This document shows positions 7,012-13,883 of a DNA stretch of 27,441 nt, piece by piece. Source of the DNA: JALZAH01 sp051000755 (GTDB lineage: Bacteria; Actinomycetota; Acidimicrobiia; Acidimicrobiales; Palsa-688); NCBI GenBank assembly GCA_051000755.1, contig JBPCNZ010000057.1, positions 1 through 27,441 of the forward strand, in the 5' to 3' direction. Position 1 is the stretch's first letter; every line of letters begins with the position of its first letter. The notes beneath the pieces were generated by a model that made no database searches, was not told the DNA's origin, and saw only the letters and a program-made list of their open reading frames with translations. The position numbers were made by a program, and so were the translations under genes.

Positions 7012-8520
7012 TCAGCGCAGGGGGTCACCCCACTCCGTCTCGGAGCGCAGCGCCGGCTTGAGGACCTTGCCCCCGGCGTTGCGGGGCAGGCCCTCGTCGC
7101 GCACCACCAGGTACTGCGGCACCTTGAAGTCGGCCAGATGGGCGCGGGCGTGGTCGAGAACGCCGTCGCGGTCGAGCTCCGAACCGGGTGCGGGCACGAT
7201 GACGGCGCCGACCTTCTCGCCCATCATCTGATCGGGCACACCGAGGACCGCCACCTCGAAGACACCGGGGGCGGCGGCCAGGGCGTTCTCGACCTCCACG
7301 CAGTACACGTTCTCGCCGCCCCGGTTGATCATGTCCTTGGCCCGGTCGACGATGTAGGTGAAGCCCTCGTCGTCGAGGCGCGCCAGGTCGCCGGTGTGCA
7401 GCCAGCCGTTGCGGAAGGCGTCCTCGGTGGCCTCGGGTTTGTTCCAGTAGCCCATGACCACGTTGGCGCCGCGGATCAACAACTCGCCCACGCCTGTCTC
7501 GGCATCGACGTCGGCCAGGGCCAGGTCGCACACCGGGGCGGCGAATCCCACAGAGTCGGCATGGGTGTCGGCATAGCGGTGGGGCAGGAACGTGGAGACA
7601 CTGGACGTCTCCGAGAGGCCGAAGCCGTTGCCGACGCTGGCCTCGGGGAAGCCGACCTTGACCTTGCGGACCAGTTCGGGGGCGATGGGTGCCCCGCCGT
7701 AGGTGGCGAAGCGCACGCTGTTCACATCGAACTCCGGGAAGTTCTTCTGGCTGATGGCCAGCCAGAAGATGGCGGGGACTGTGGTGACGACCGTGATCCG
7801 TTCCTCGACGATGGCGGCCAGGAACCGCTGCACCTCGAAGGCGGCCATGACCACCGCCGTGCCCCCCTGCTGCAACGTCGGCAGGAGCTGGCTGTTGCAT
7901 CCGGTCACATGGAACAACGGCACGCTTATCAGGTTGCGGATGGTGCGGTCGCTCTCGGGCATGCCGATCACCCGACGGCAGGTCTCGGAGTTGGTGAGGA
8001 AGTTCTCGTGGCTGGTCATCGCCCCCTTCGGGAATCCCGTCGTCCCCGAGGTGTAGAAGATGGCGGCGAGATCGCCCAAGCCCAGACCCTCCTCCACGTG
8101 GGGGTCACCGTCGGGAAGGGTGGCGTCCGGCTCGACCACGTAGGAGGCGCCCGAGTCCTCGACCACATAGGCGACCTCGGGGTCGGTGAAGCGGGTGTTC
8201 ACCGGGACCACGACGCCTCCGGCCATGAGCGTCCCGAAGAACGCCAGCACCCAGTCCAGGCCGTTGCCGCTGCGCACGGCGACGCGGTCCCCTCGATTGA
8301 TGCCCTCGCCCCGCAGGCCGCCTGCGACGCGCGTGGACCGGTCCCACAGCTGACGGTAGGTGACCCGGGGGCCGTCGACCACGGCCACGGCTTCGGCGTC
8401 GGGCGAGCGTTCCACCGACGTGGCCAGCATGGCGAGGACCGACGAGGGCAGGTCGCGGTAATGCTTGACGCCGTCGTCGTGGCGGTCGACGCCGGCGCTG
8501 TCGAACGGTTCCTCGATCAT
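7012..8520 (-). CDS. Acyl-CoA synthetase (AMP-forming), FadD-like
   Basis: This is a second ANL-superfamily ligase of 502 residues. The P-loop YTSGTTGFPKG is at 156-166, then NGFGLSETSS, GWLHTGDLARLDDEGFTYIVDRAKD and the C-terminal lysine in GGKVLKPALR (about K485), so the catalytic core is complete. It differs clearly from the ligase at 307-1884: it lacks that protein's DmdB-like N-terminus and is closer to general FadD-like ligases of actinobacteria. It would convert a fatty, aromatic or hydroxy acid to its CoA ester; the substrate cannot be assigned. Its ATG overlaps the last base of the lactonase stop (TGATG), so the two are translated from one message, which suggests it activates the acid released by that hydrolase (inference). 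Confidence 0.91.
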   Translation of the reverse strand: MIEEPFDSAGVDRHDDGVKHYRDLPSSVLAMLATSVERSPDAEAVAVVDGPRVTYRQLWDRSTRVAGGLRGEGINRGDRVAVRSGNGLDWVLAFFGTLMAGGVVVPVNTRFTDPEVAYVVEDSGASYVVEPDATLPDGDPHVEEGLGLGDLAAIFYTSGTTGFPKGAMTSHENFLTNSETCRRVIGMPESDRTIRNLISVPLFHVTGCNSQLLPTLQQGGTAVVMAAFEVQRFLAAIVEERITVVTTVPAIFWLAISQKNFPEFDVNSVRFATYGGAPIAPELVRKVKVGFPEASVGNGFGLSETSSVSTFLPHRYADTHADSVGFAAPVCDLALADVDAETGVGELLIRGANVVMGYWNKPEATEDAFRNGWLHTGDLARLDDEGFTYIVDRAKDMINRGGENVYCVEVENALAAAPGVFEVAVLGVPDQMMGEKVGAVIVPAPGSELDRDGVLDHARAHLADFKVPQYLVVRDEGLPRNAGGKVLKPALRSETEWGDPLR

Positions 8521-9500
8521 CAGTAGGCCCCCACGTTCTCGAAGATGCGACGGGGGTTGGCCACGAGCATCAGGTCGATCTGCTCATCGGTCACCCCATG
8601 GTCGCGGAGGTAGGGGAGGACGTCGTCAGTGATGTGGAGATAGTGCCATTGCGGCAGCAGATCCATGACCCCCGGGGCCAGCCAGTCGATGTAGCACGAC
8701 GTGTCGTGGGCCAGGACCATGCTCTCGGCGAAGCCCCGGCGGCACAGCTCGACCACGATGTCGGCCCGCTGTTCGAACGTGATCTCCAGGTTGATGCCGA
8801 AGCGGTCCATGCCGAGGATGAACCCGGACTCGGCGAGGGTCTGGAGGTGGTCGGCGTCGGTGCTGTCGCCGCTGTGGCCGAGTACGACGCGGCTGTGGTC
8901 GACGCCCTCGTCGTCGAGCACCTTGCCGGCGGCGAGGCCCTGCTGGGTTCCGGGATGGGTGTGGATGGTGATGGGAGTCCCGGTCTGGCGGTGGGCCCTG
9001 GCCACCGCCCGCATGACGCGCTCCACGCCCTTGGTCATCCCCTGATGATCGATGGCACACTTGAGCATCCCCGCCTTGACGCCGGTGTGGGTGATGCCCT
9101 CGGTGATGTCGCCGACGAACATGGCGACCATCGGATCCGGGGTTCCTTCGCCTTGGATCTCGGGTCCTCGGTAATGGAAGAAGAACGGGACGTCGTCGTA
9201 GGTGTAACAGCCCGTGGCCACCACGATGTTGAGATCCTGGACCTGCTCGGCGATGCGCTGCACGCGGGGGATGTAGCGACCGAGGCCAATGACGGTGGGG
9301 TCGACGATCGTCCGCACGCCGGCACCGGCCAGCGCCGTCAGCTTCTCCACGGCGTCGGTGACCCGGGCGTCCTCGTCACCCCACTCGTCGGGGTAGTTCT
9401 GCTGGACGTCGGCGTTCAGCACGAAGATGTGCTCGTGCATGTAGGTGCGCCCCAGATCGGCGCTGTCGACGGGCCCTCGCACGGTCTGAACCAGGGTCAT
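8520..9500 (-). CDS. Phosphotriesterase-family metallohydrolase, probable lactonase
   Basis: This 326-residue amidohydrolase-superfamily TIM barrel belongs to the phosphotriesterase group. Metal ligands are visible in order: HxH at H22/H24 (TYMHEH), the lysine expected to be carbamylated in AGMLKCAID, a histidine in ITIHTHPGT, a histidine in VLGHSGDST and the aspartate in LAHDTSCY. The binuclear site therefore looks complete. Most bacterial members with this layout (phosphotriesterase-like lactonases) hydrolyse lactones and show only side activity on organophosphates. The ATG at 9500 is chosen because GAGGAG sits four bases upstream and the family N-terminus (TVRGPVDSADLG) begins there; the frame is open further upstream. 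It heads a two-gene unit with the downstream acyl-CoA ligase. Lactone substrate is inferred, and phosphotriesters or other esters remain possible. Confidence 0.88.
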   Translation of the reverse strand: MTLVQTVRGPVDSADLGRTYMHEHIFVLNADVQQNYPDEWGDEDARVTDAVEKLTALAGAGVRTIVDPTVIGLGRYIPRVQRIAEQVQDLNIVVATGCYTYDDVPFFFHYRGPEIQGEGTPDPMVAMFVGDITEGITHTGVKAGMLKCAIDHQGMTKGVERVMRAVARAHRQTGTPITIHTHPGTQQGLAAGKVLDDEGVDHSRVVLGHSGDSTDADHLQTLAESGFILGMDRFGINLEITFEQRADIVVELCRRGFAESMVLAHDTSCYIDWLAPGVMDLLPQWHYLHITDDVLPYLRDHGVTDEQIDLMLVANPRRIFENVGAY

Positions 9501-9601
9501 GACGCTCCTCGTGTAGCTGTGGGAGCCATGCTGCTCCCCCCGAGGCCACTCTGCCACGACCCGCCGGTACCCGGCCACAAACCGGCGGACGTGCCGGTCG
9601 C

Positions 9602-9628
9602 TAGCATCGCCTGCGGTCCATCAGGAGG
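9602..9628 (+). promoter_or_regulatory. -10 box and strong RBS of the beta-oxidation pair
   Basis: TAGCAT (9602-9607) is a plausible actinobacterial -10. AGGAGG (9623-9628) lies six bases before the ATG at 9635 and is the strongest Shine-Dalgarno in the window. This unit therefore has a short leader, unlike the many leaderless genes around it. No clear -35 is seen. Confidence 0.45.
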
Positions 9629-9634
9629 CGTCGC

Positions 9635-10519
9635 ATGGCAGACAAGGAACAGGCCGGCGTCGTGGTCGTCGTCGGGGGCGGGACCATGGGCGCGGGGATC
9701 GCCCAGATCGCCCTGCAGGCCGGTGCCACGGTTTCGGTGAGCGAGGCCGACGAGGGCGCCGTCGACGCGGCCCGGTCCAGGATCGCCGAGGGGTTGGGCA
9801 TGGCCCACAAGAGAGCCGAGGATCCCGACGCCGCGGTGAGCGCCGACCTGGCCCGGCTGACGGTTGCCACCGACGTGTCCGAGGTGACCCCCGATCTGGT
9901 CATCGAGGCGCTGCCCGAGAACGCGGCGATGAAACGCCGGGTCCTGGGCCCGCTCGGGGCGCGCTGGCCGGACGCGGTGATCGCCACCAACACGTCGTCG
10001 CTGTCGATCGACGGGCTGGCCGAGGGCTTCCCCGGACCCGAGCGTTTCCTCGGGATGCACTTCTTCAACCCGGTGCCCCGCTCGGCGCTCGTCGAGCTGG
10101 TGGTGGGCGCGGCGACCGATCCCGCCACCACCGACGTGGCCCGGTGGTGGGTGAGCCGGCTGGGCAAGGAGAGCATCGCCGTGCGTGACACGCCGGGGTT
10201 CGCCACCAGCCGCCTGGGGGTCGTCATCGGCCTCGAGGCCATCCGGATGGTGGCCGAGGGCGTGGCGTCGGCAGCCGACATCGACCGGGGGATGGTGCTC
10301 GGCTATCGCTTCCCGATGGGCCCGTTGGAGCTCACCGATCTGGTCGGCCTCGATGTCCGCCTGGCCATCGCCGAGCACCTGGCAGCCGAGCTCGACCCTC
10401 GCTTCGAGCCGCCAGCGCTCCTGCGCAAAATGGTGGCGGCGGGGGAGTTGGGGAAGAAGACGGGCCGCGGCTTCTACGACTGGACCCAGGGCTCCGGGCC
10501 GGTGCCGGTCGAGCCATGA
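9635..10519 (+). CDS. 3-hydroxyacyl-CoA dehydrogenase (NAD-dependent)
   Basis: This 294-residue single-function enzyme oxidises (S)-3-hydroxyacyl-CoA to 3-ketoacyl-CoA; relatives are FadB2, PaaH and Hbd. The N-terminal Rossmann motif GGGTMG is at 14-19. The catalytic set S121, H142 (GMHFFNPVP), N145 and E154 keeps the spacing of the human enzyme (S137/H158/N161/E170). The C-terminal helical dimerisation domain begins around 190 with DTPGFATSR and contains YRFPMGPLELTDLVGLDV. It starts after a strong AGGAGG. Its stop overlaps the start of the enoyl-CoA hydratase (ATGA), so the two consecutive beta-oxidation steps are coupled. Chain-length preference is not readable. Confidence 0.93.
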   Translation: MADKEQAGVVVVVGGGTMGAGIAQIALQAGATVSVSEADEGAVDAARSRIAEGLGMAHKRAEDPDAAVSADLARLTVATDVSEVTPDLVIEALPENAAMKRRVLGPLGARWPDAVIATNTSSLSIDGLAEGFPGPERFLGMHFFNPVPRSALVELVVGAATDPATTDVARWWVSRLGKESIAVRDTPGFATSRLGVVIGLEAIRMVAEGVASAADIDRGMVLGYRFPMGPLELTDLVGLDVRLAIAEHLAAELDPRFEPPALLRKMVAAGELGKKTGRGFYDWTQGSGPVPVEP

Positions 10520-11265
10520 GCAACCTCGTCGTCGAGCGGCGGGAGGGCGCCACCTGGGTCGGCATCGATCGGCCCCAGGTCCGCAACGCCTTGGACCGGG
10601 CCACCGTCGACGACCTCGACGATGCCATCAGGGACGCGTCGGCCGGGGGGCCGTCGGTGCTGGTTATCCATTCGACGACGCCGGGGACCTTCGTGGCCGG
10701 CGCCGACATCGCCGAGCTGGCCGAACGGCGAGCGGACGACGCCCTGCGGGCCATCAATGCCGGGCTGTTCGAGCGCATCGAGGCCTACCGGTGGCCGAGC
10801 ATCGCCGTCATCGACGGTCCGGCCCTGGGCGGGGGTTGCGAGCTGGCCCTGGCGTGCGATCTGCGGGTGGCGAGCGTCAACGCCCGATTCGCCCAGCCCG
10901 AGCCGGCACTGGGGATCATCGCCGGGGCCGGGGCCAACTGGCGGCTGGCCCAACTGGCGGGGATCGGGGTGGCCCGGCGCATGCTCTACGTGGGCGAGAC
11001 CCTCGACGGGTCCTCCGCCCTGAGCGTGGGTCTGGTGGACCGGCTGGTCGAGGTCGAGGAGTTGGGGAATGTCGTGGACGGGTTGGTCAGCGCCATCGCC
11101 GGGCGCTCCTGGCGGGCTACGGAGTTGACCAAGCTGGCGTTGCGCCAGCATCGTCCCGAGACCACCGCCTTCGACCTGGCCGCCCAGGCCCTGCTCTTCG
11201 AGAGCGACGACAAGGCCGAGCGCATGGGAGCTTTCCTCGCCCGCCGCAACCGACCAAGGAGCTGA
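10516..11265 (+). CDS. Enoyl-CoA hydratase/isomerase (crotonase family)
   Basis: This 249-residue crotonase-fold enzyme is likely to hydrate trans-2-enoyl-CoA to 3-hydroxyacyl-CoA. The oxyanion-hole segments are FVAGADIAEL (59-68) and GPALGGGCELALACDL (101-116). Both catalytic glutamates are present, E109 (GGGCEL) and E129 (AQPE), 20 residues apart as in rat crotonase (E144/E164), which supports hydratase rather than isomerase activity. It overlaps the 3-hydroxyacyl-CoA dehydrogenase by four bases and is followed six bases later by pyrE, so beta-oxidation and pyrimidine genes may share a transcript. N- and C-termini look complete. Confidence 0.92.
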   Translation: MSNLVVERREGATWVGIDRPQVRNALDRATVDDLDDAIRDASAGGPSVLVIHSTTPGTFVAGADIAELAERRADDALRAINAGLFERIEAYRWPSIAVIDGPALGGGCELALACDLRVASVNARFAQPEPALGIIAGAGANWRLAQLAGIGVARRMLYVGETLDGSSALSVGLVDRLVEVEELGNVVDGLVSAIAGRSWRATELTKLALRQHRPETTAFDLAAQALLFESDDKAERMGAFLARRNRPRS

Positions 11266-11271
11266 GCCGCC

Positions 11272-11820
11272 GTGCCGGAGAACTATCCCCGTGATGCCGC
11301 CCATCAGGAACTGGGCCATGATCTGGTTGCGTCCTCCTATCTCCGGGGCGACTTCGTTCTCAGCTCGGGGGCGCGCAGCTCGTTCTACTTCGACAAGTAT
11401 CTCTTCGAGACGAAGCCCGCCATCATGCGGCGGGTGGCGGCGTCGCTGGCGGAGCTGGTACCGGCCGGCATCGACCGGTTGGCCGGCCCCGAGCTGGGGG
11501 CGGTGGCCCTCGCCACCGCCGTGTCGTTGGAGACGGGGATTCCCTTCGTGATCGTCCGCAAGGAGTCCAAGGACTACGCCACGTCCAAGATCGTCGAGGG
11601 CGAGATCAACGCGGGTGAGCGGGTCCTCGTCGTCGAGGACGTCATCACCAGCGCCGGCGAGGCCCTCAAGGCGGCGGCCAAGCTGGAGGGCATCGGCGCC
11701 GAGGTGGCCGGCATCCTGGCCGTGCTCGACCGGGAGCAGACCGGCGCCGCCAACATCGCCGCGGCCGGCTACACCATGCAGGCCCTGTTTCGCCTGAGCG
11801 AGCTCGACGTCGACAGCTAG
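11272..11820 (+). CDS. pyrE: Orotate phosphoribosyltransferase
   Basis: This 182-residue type I phosphoribosyltransferase makes OMP from orotate and PRPP in de novo pyrimidine synthesis. R96-K97 and K100 in VRKESKDYATS form the PRPP/orotate-binding loop. RVLVVEDVITSAGEAL (about 117-132) is the 13-residue PRPP-binding signature with the acidic pair E122-D123. The substrate-entry segment SSGARSSFYFDKY (31-43) corresponds to the conserved orotate-binding region. The GTG start is supported by AAGGAG ten bases upstream; an ATG further in would lose the N-terminal helix. It lies six bases behind a beta-oxidation gene rather than with other pyr genes. Its TAG stop shares the sequence CTAG with the stop of the convergent mgsA. 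Confidence 0.93.
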   Translation: MPENYPRDAAHQELGHDLVASSYLRGDFVLSSGARSSFYFDKYLFETKPAIMRRVAASLAELVPAGIDRLAGPELGAVALATAVSLETGIPFVIVRKESKDYATSKIVEGEINAGERVLVVEDVITSAGEALKAAAKLEGIGAEVAGILAVLDREQTGAANIAAAGYTMQALFRLSELDVDS

Positions 11821-12278
11821 ACGGAGGTTCGTTCCTCGAAGGTCGGCAGGGCGGCGGCGTAGCAGTCGCCAAACAACGGTGACGAGATGATGTAGTCGGC
11901 GGTGGCGCGGTTGCAGGCCACGGCCACGTTCCACACGGCGGCGATGCGCAGGAGGGCCTTGACATCGGGGTCATGGGGCTGGGGCTCGAGCGGATCCCAG
12001 AAGAAGATCAGCACGTCGACCTCTCCTTCGGCGATCCGGGCCCCGAGCTGCTGATCGCCGCCCAGGGGCCCGCTGAGCAGCCGGGTGATCGGCAACCCGA
12101 AGCGGTCATGGATCAGCTTCCCGGTCGTGCCGGTGGCAAGGAGCTCATGATCGGCCAGGGTGCCCTGGTTGTACTCGACCCAGTCGAGCAGGTCGAGCTT
12201 CTTGTGGTCGTGGGCCACGAGGGCCACCCGGCGGCGGGGGATCGGCTCTGGTGGCAACGACGGTCGCACGGTGCCCAT
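11817..12278 (-). CDS. mgsA: Methylglyoxal synthase
   Basis: This 153-residue enzyme converts dihydroxyacetone phosphate to methylglyoxal and phosphate, a bypass of lower glycolysis under phosphate limitation. It aligns by eye with the E. coli enzyme (152 residues) at an offset of four: H23 (VAHDHKK), D75 (GPLGGDQQ; catalytic D71 in E. coli), D95, H102 and D105 in FFWDPLEPQPHDPDVKAL, and ACNRATADYIISSP near the end. All catalytic residues are present. The ATG at 12278 is chosen because it gives family length and lies six bases behind a -10-like CATACT. It converges on pyrE with overlapping stops. Methylglyoxal synthase next to pyrE is not a standard operon partner, so the pairing may be only positional. 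Confidence 0.95.
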   Translation of the reverse strand: MGTVRPSLPPEPIPRRRVALVAHDHKKLDLLDWVEYNQGTLADHELLATGTTGKLIHDRFGLPITRLLSGPLGGDQQLGARIAEGEVDVLIFFWDPLEPQPHDPDVKALLRIAAVWNVAVACNRATADYIISSPLFGDCYAAALPTFEERTSV

Positions 12279-12284
12279 GCATCC

Positions 12285-12290
12285 AGTATG
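12285..12290 (-). promoter_or_regulatory. -10 box of mgsA, leaderless type
   Basis: CATACT on the minus strand, five of six bases like TATACT, is followed by six bases (ggatgc) and the ATG at 12278. This predicts an mRNA with no 5' leader. Confidence 0.52.
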
Positions 12291-12350
12291 GGCAACGAAC
12301 ACCGCCATGCCGCCGCCAAACCGTGTGTCGTTCGTCGCAGCTCCACCCGC

Positions 12351-12356
12351 CAGAAT
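12351..12356 (+). promoter_or_regulatory. -10-like box before the GNAT gene
   Basis: CAGAAT is followed by six bases (ggagag) and the ATG at 12363. The hexamer is weaker than its neighbours' but has the same spacing. The ggagag could instead be read as a Shine-Dalgarno, but it is too close to the ATG to work well. Confidence 0.38.
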
Positions 12357-12362
12357 GGAGAG

Positions 12363-12980
12363 ATGCCGTCTGCCTTGCTCTGGCCCCAGGAGCCGTCCCC
12401 CGAGCTGGCGGAGGGCGTGCACCGCATCATCCACGCGGTGGTCTCCCTGGGCGGCGCGGTGGGCTGGCTCGCACCGCCCGGCCGGGACGAGACCGACCGG
12501 TGGCTGGCGGGGGTGACGTCAGAGGTGGCATCCGGTGATGGCGCCCTGTGTGTCGCAACCCTGGACTCCGTGCCCCAGGCCATCGGGGCCTGGCGTCGAG
12601 GCCCAAGGCCCGTCTTTGCCAACATGGCCAAGATCACCAAGATCATGGCCCACCCCGAGGCCCGGGGTCGCTCTCTCGGCCGGGAGGTCACCGCTGCCCT
12701 CATCGACGACGCCCGGGAGGCCGCCATCGAGACGCTGTCGCTCGGCGTGCGAGGCAACAATCACCTGGCCATCGCCCTCTACGAGTCGCTCGGCTTCGAG
12801 GTGTACGGCCGTCTGCCCAACGTGCTCGGGGTGGGCGACGACCGCTTCGATGAGGTGCGCATGTACCTGCAGTTCCCCCGGCCCGGCCATGTGCGCTGGC
12901 ACGGGTCGGGACCCGGTGGCCCCGGCGGATCCCCCGGGCCCGTCAGTTCGGGGGGCGTTGCCCGTTCATGCCCGCATTGA
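12363..12980 (+). CDS. GNAT-family N-acetyltransferase
   Basis: This 205-residue protein has a C-terminal GNAT fold that transfers an acetyl group from acetyl-CoA to an amine. The acetyl-CoA-binding motif A is AHPEARGRSLGREVTAALIDDA (starting near residue 98), followed by LSLGVRGNNHLAIALYESLGFEVYGR, the typical motif B with its N-x-x-A-x-x-L-Y-x-x-x-G-F pattern. The first 60 residues (QEPSPELAEGVHRIIHAVVSLGGAVGW) resemble other small actinobacterial GNATs of unknown substrate. The start at 12363 follows a -10-like box; the frame stays open upstream but with no homology-like sequence. The last 38 bases overlap the 3' end of the convergent SDR gene and encode a Gly/Pro-rich tail. Substrate unknown. 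Confidence 0.82.
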   Translation: MPSALLWPQEPSPELAEGVHRIIHAVVSLGGAVGWLAPPGRDETDRWLAGVTSEVASGDGALCVATLDSVPQAIGAWRRGPRPVFANMAKITKIMAHPEARGRSLGREVTAALIDDAREAAIETLSLGVRGNNHLAIALYESLGFEVYGRLPNVLGVGDDRFDEVRMYLQFPRPGHVRWHGSGPGGPGGSPGPVSSGGVARSCPH

Positions 12981-13863
12981 CTGCGGCCTGGGCGACCAGG
13001 TCGGGGATGACGTGGCCCAGCTCCTCGGGCTCCCAGAGCTCGCCCTTGTCCACCGTCGGGCCGTTGGCCCAGCCCTCGTTGACGGCGATGCGACCGCCGT
13101 GCACCGAGAAGCATCGCCCCGTCACCGCCGACGACTCCGTGGAGCCCAGCCACACGACGATCGGGGAGATGTTCTCCGGCGCCAGGGGCTCGAAGCCGGA
13201 CTCGTTGGCCTCCGCCCGCTGGATCACCCCGGCCAGATCCTCGGTCATGCGGGTCAGGGCGGTGGGGGCGATGATGTTGACCGTGACGCCGTAGCGGCCC
13301 AGCTCCTCGGCGGCGATGATCGACAGCGCCGCGATCCCGGCCTTGGCTGCTCCGTAGTTGGCCTGGCCGACGTTGCCGAACAGGCCCGACGGCGAGCTGG
13401 TGTTGATGAGGCGGGCCTGGCGGGTCCGGCCCGCCTTCGACTCGTCCCGCCAGTAGGCGGCGGCGTGGTGGGCGACGGCGGCCGTGCCCTTCAGGTGGAC
13501 GGCGATCACCGCGTCCCATTCCTCCTCGGTCACGTTGACCAGCATCCGGTCCCGGAGGATGCCGGCGTTGTTGACCACCACGTCGAGCCCGCCGAACTCG
13601 CTCACCGCCTGGCTGACGAGGCGTTGTGCCCCCGCCCACCGGGAGATGTCCTCGCCACTGGCCACCGCCAGGCCGCCGGCGGCGGTGATCTCGTCGACGA
13701 CGGCCTGGGCGGCCGAGGCCGAGGACCCGGAGCCGTCGCGGTCCCCACCGAGATCGTTGACGACGACCTTGGCCCCCTCGGCGGCGAAGGCCAGGGCATG
13801 GGCCCGGCCGATGCCGTTGCCGGCCCCGGTGATGATGACGATGCGGTCTTCGCAGATGGGCAT
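12943..13863 (-). CDS. SDR-family dehydrogenase (17-beta-HSD4/FOX2-like)
   Basis: This 306-residue short-chain dehydrogenase has NAD(P)-binding TGAGNGIG near 12-19, NNAGILRDRM near 97, and the catalytic Ser...YxxxK in NTSSPSGLFGNVGQANYGAAKAG. VVVNDLGGDRDG followed by VVDEITAAGG is characteristic of the D-3-hydroxyacyl-CoA dehydrogenase part of peroxisomal multifunctional enzyme type 2 and its actinobacterial stand-alone relatives, which act on hydroxyacyl-CoA or hydroxysteroid substrates. The ATG at 13863 is preferred over TTG 13869 because a TACCGT box sits exactly six bases upstream. It follows the MIO lyase by 20 bases on the same strand, so it may be co-transcribed or use its own promoter. 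It could oxidise a side-chain hydroxyl of an aryl-propanoid CoA made after deamination (speculative). Confidence 0.88.
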   Translation of the reverse strand: MPICEDRIVIITGAGNGIGRAHALAFAAEGAKVVVNDLGGDRDGSGSSASAAQAVVDEITAAGGLAVASGEDISRWAGAQRLVSQAVSEFGGLDVVVNNAGILRDRMLVNVTEEEWDAVIAVHLKGTAAVAHHAAAYWRDESKAGRTRQARLINTSSPSGLFGNVGQANYGAAKAGIAALSIIAAEELGRYGVTVNIIAPTALTRMTEDLAGVIQRAEANESGFEPLAPENISPIVVWLGSTESSAVTGRCFSVHGGRIAVNEGWANGPTVDKGELWEPEELGHVIPDLVAQAAVNAGMNGQRPPN

Positions 13864-13869
13864 GCCCAA

Positions 13870-13875
13870 ACGGTA
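13870..13875 (-). promoter_or_regulatory. -10 box of the SDR gene, leaderless type
   Basis: TACCGT on the minus strand, six bases (ttgggc), then the ATG at 13863. It lies inside the 20-base gap after the lyase stop and points to independent transcription of the SDR. Confidence 0.48.
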
Positions 13876-13883
13876 CCGGCGGG

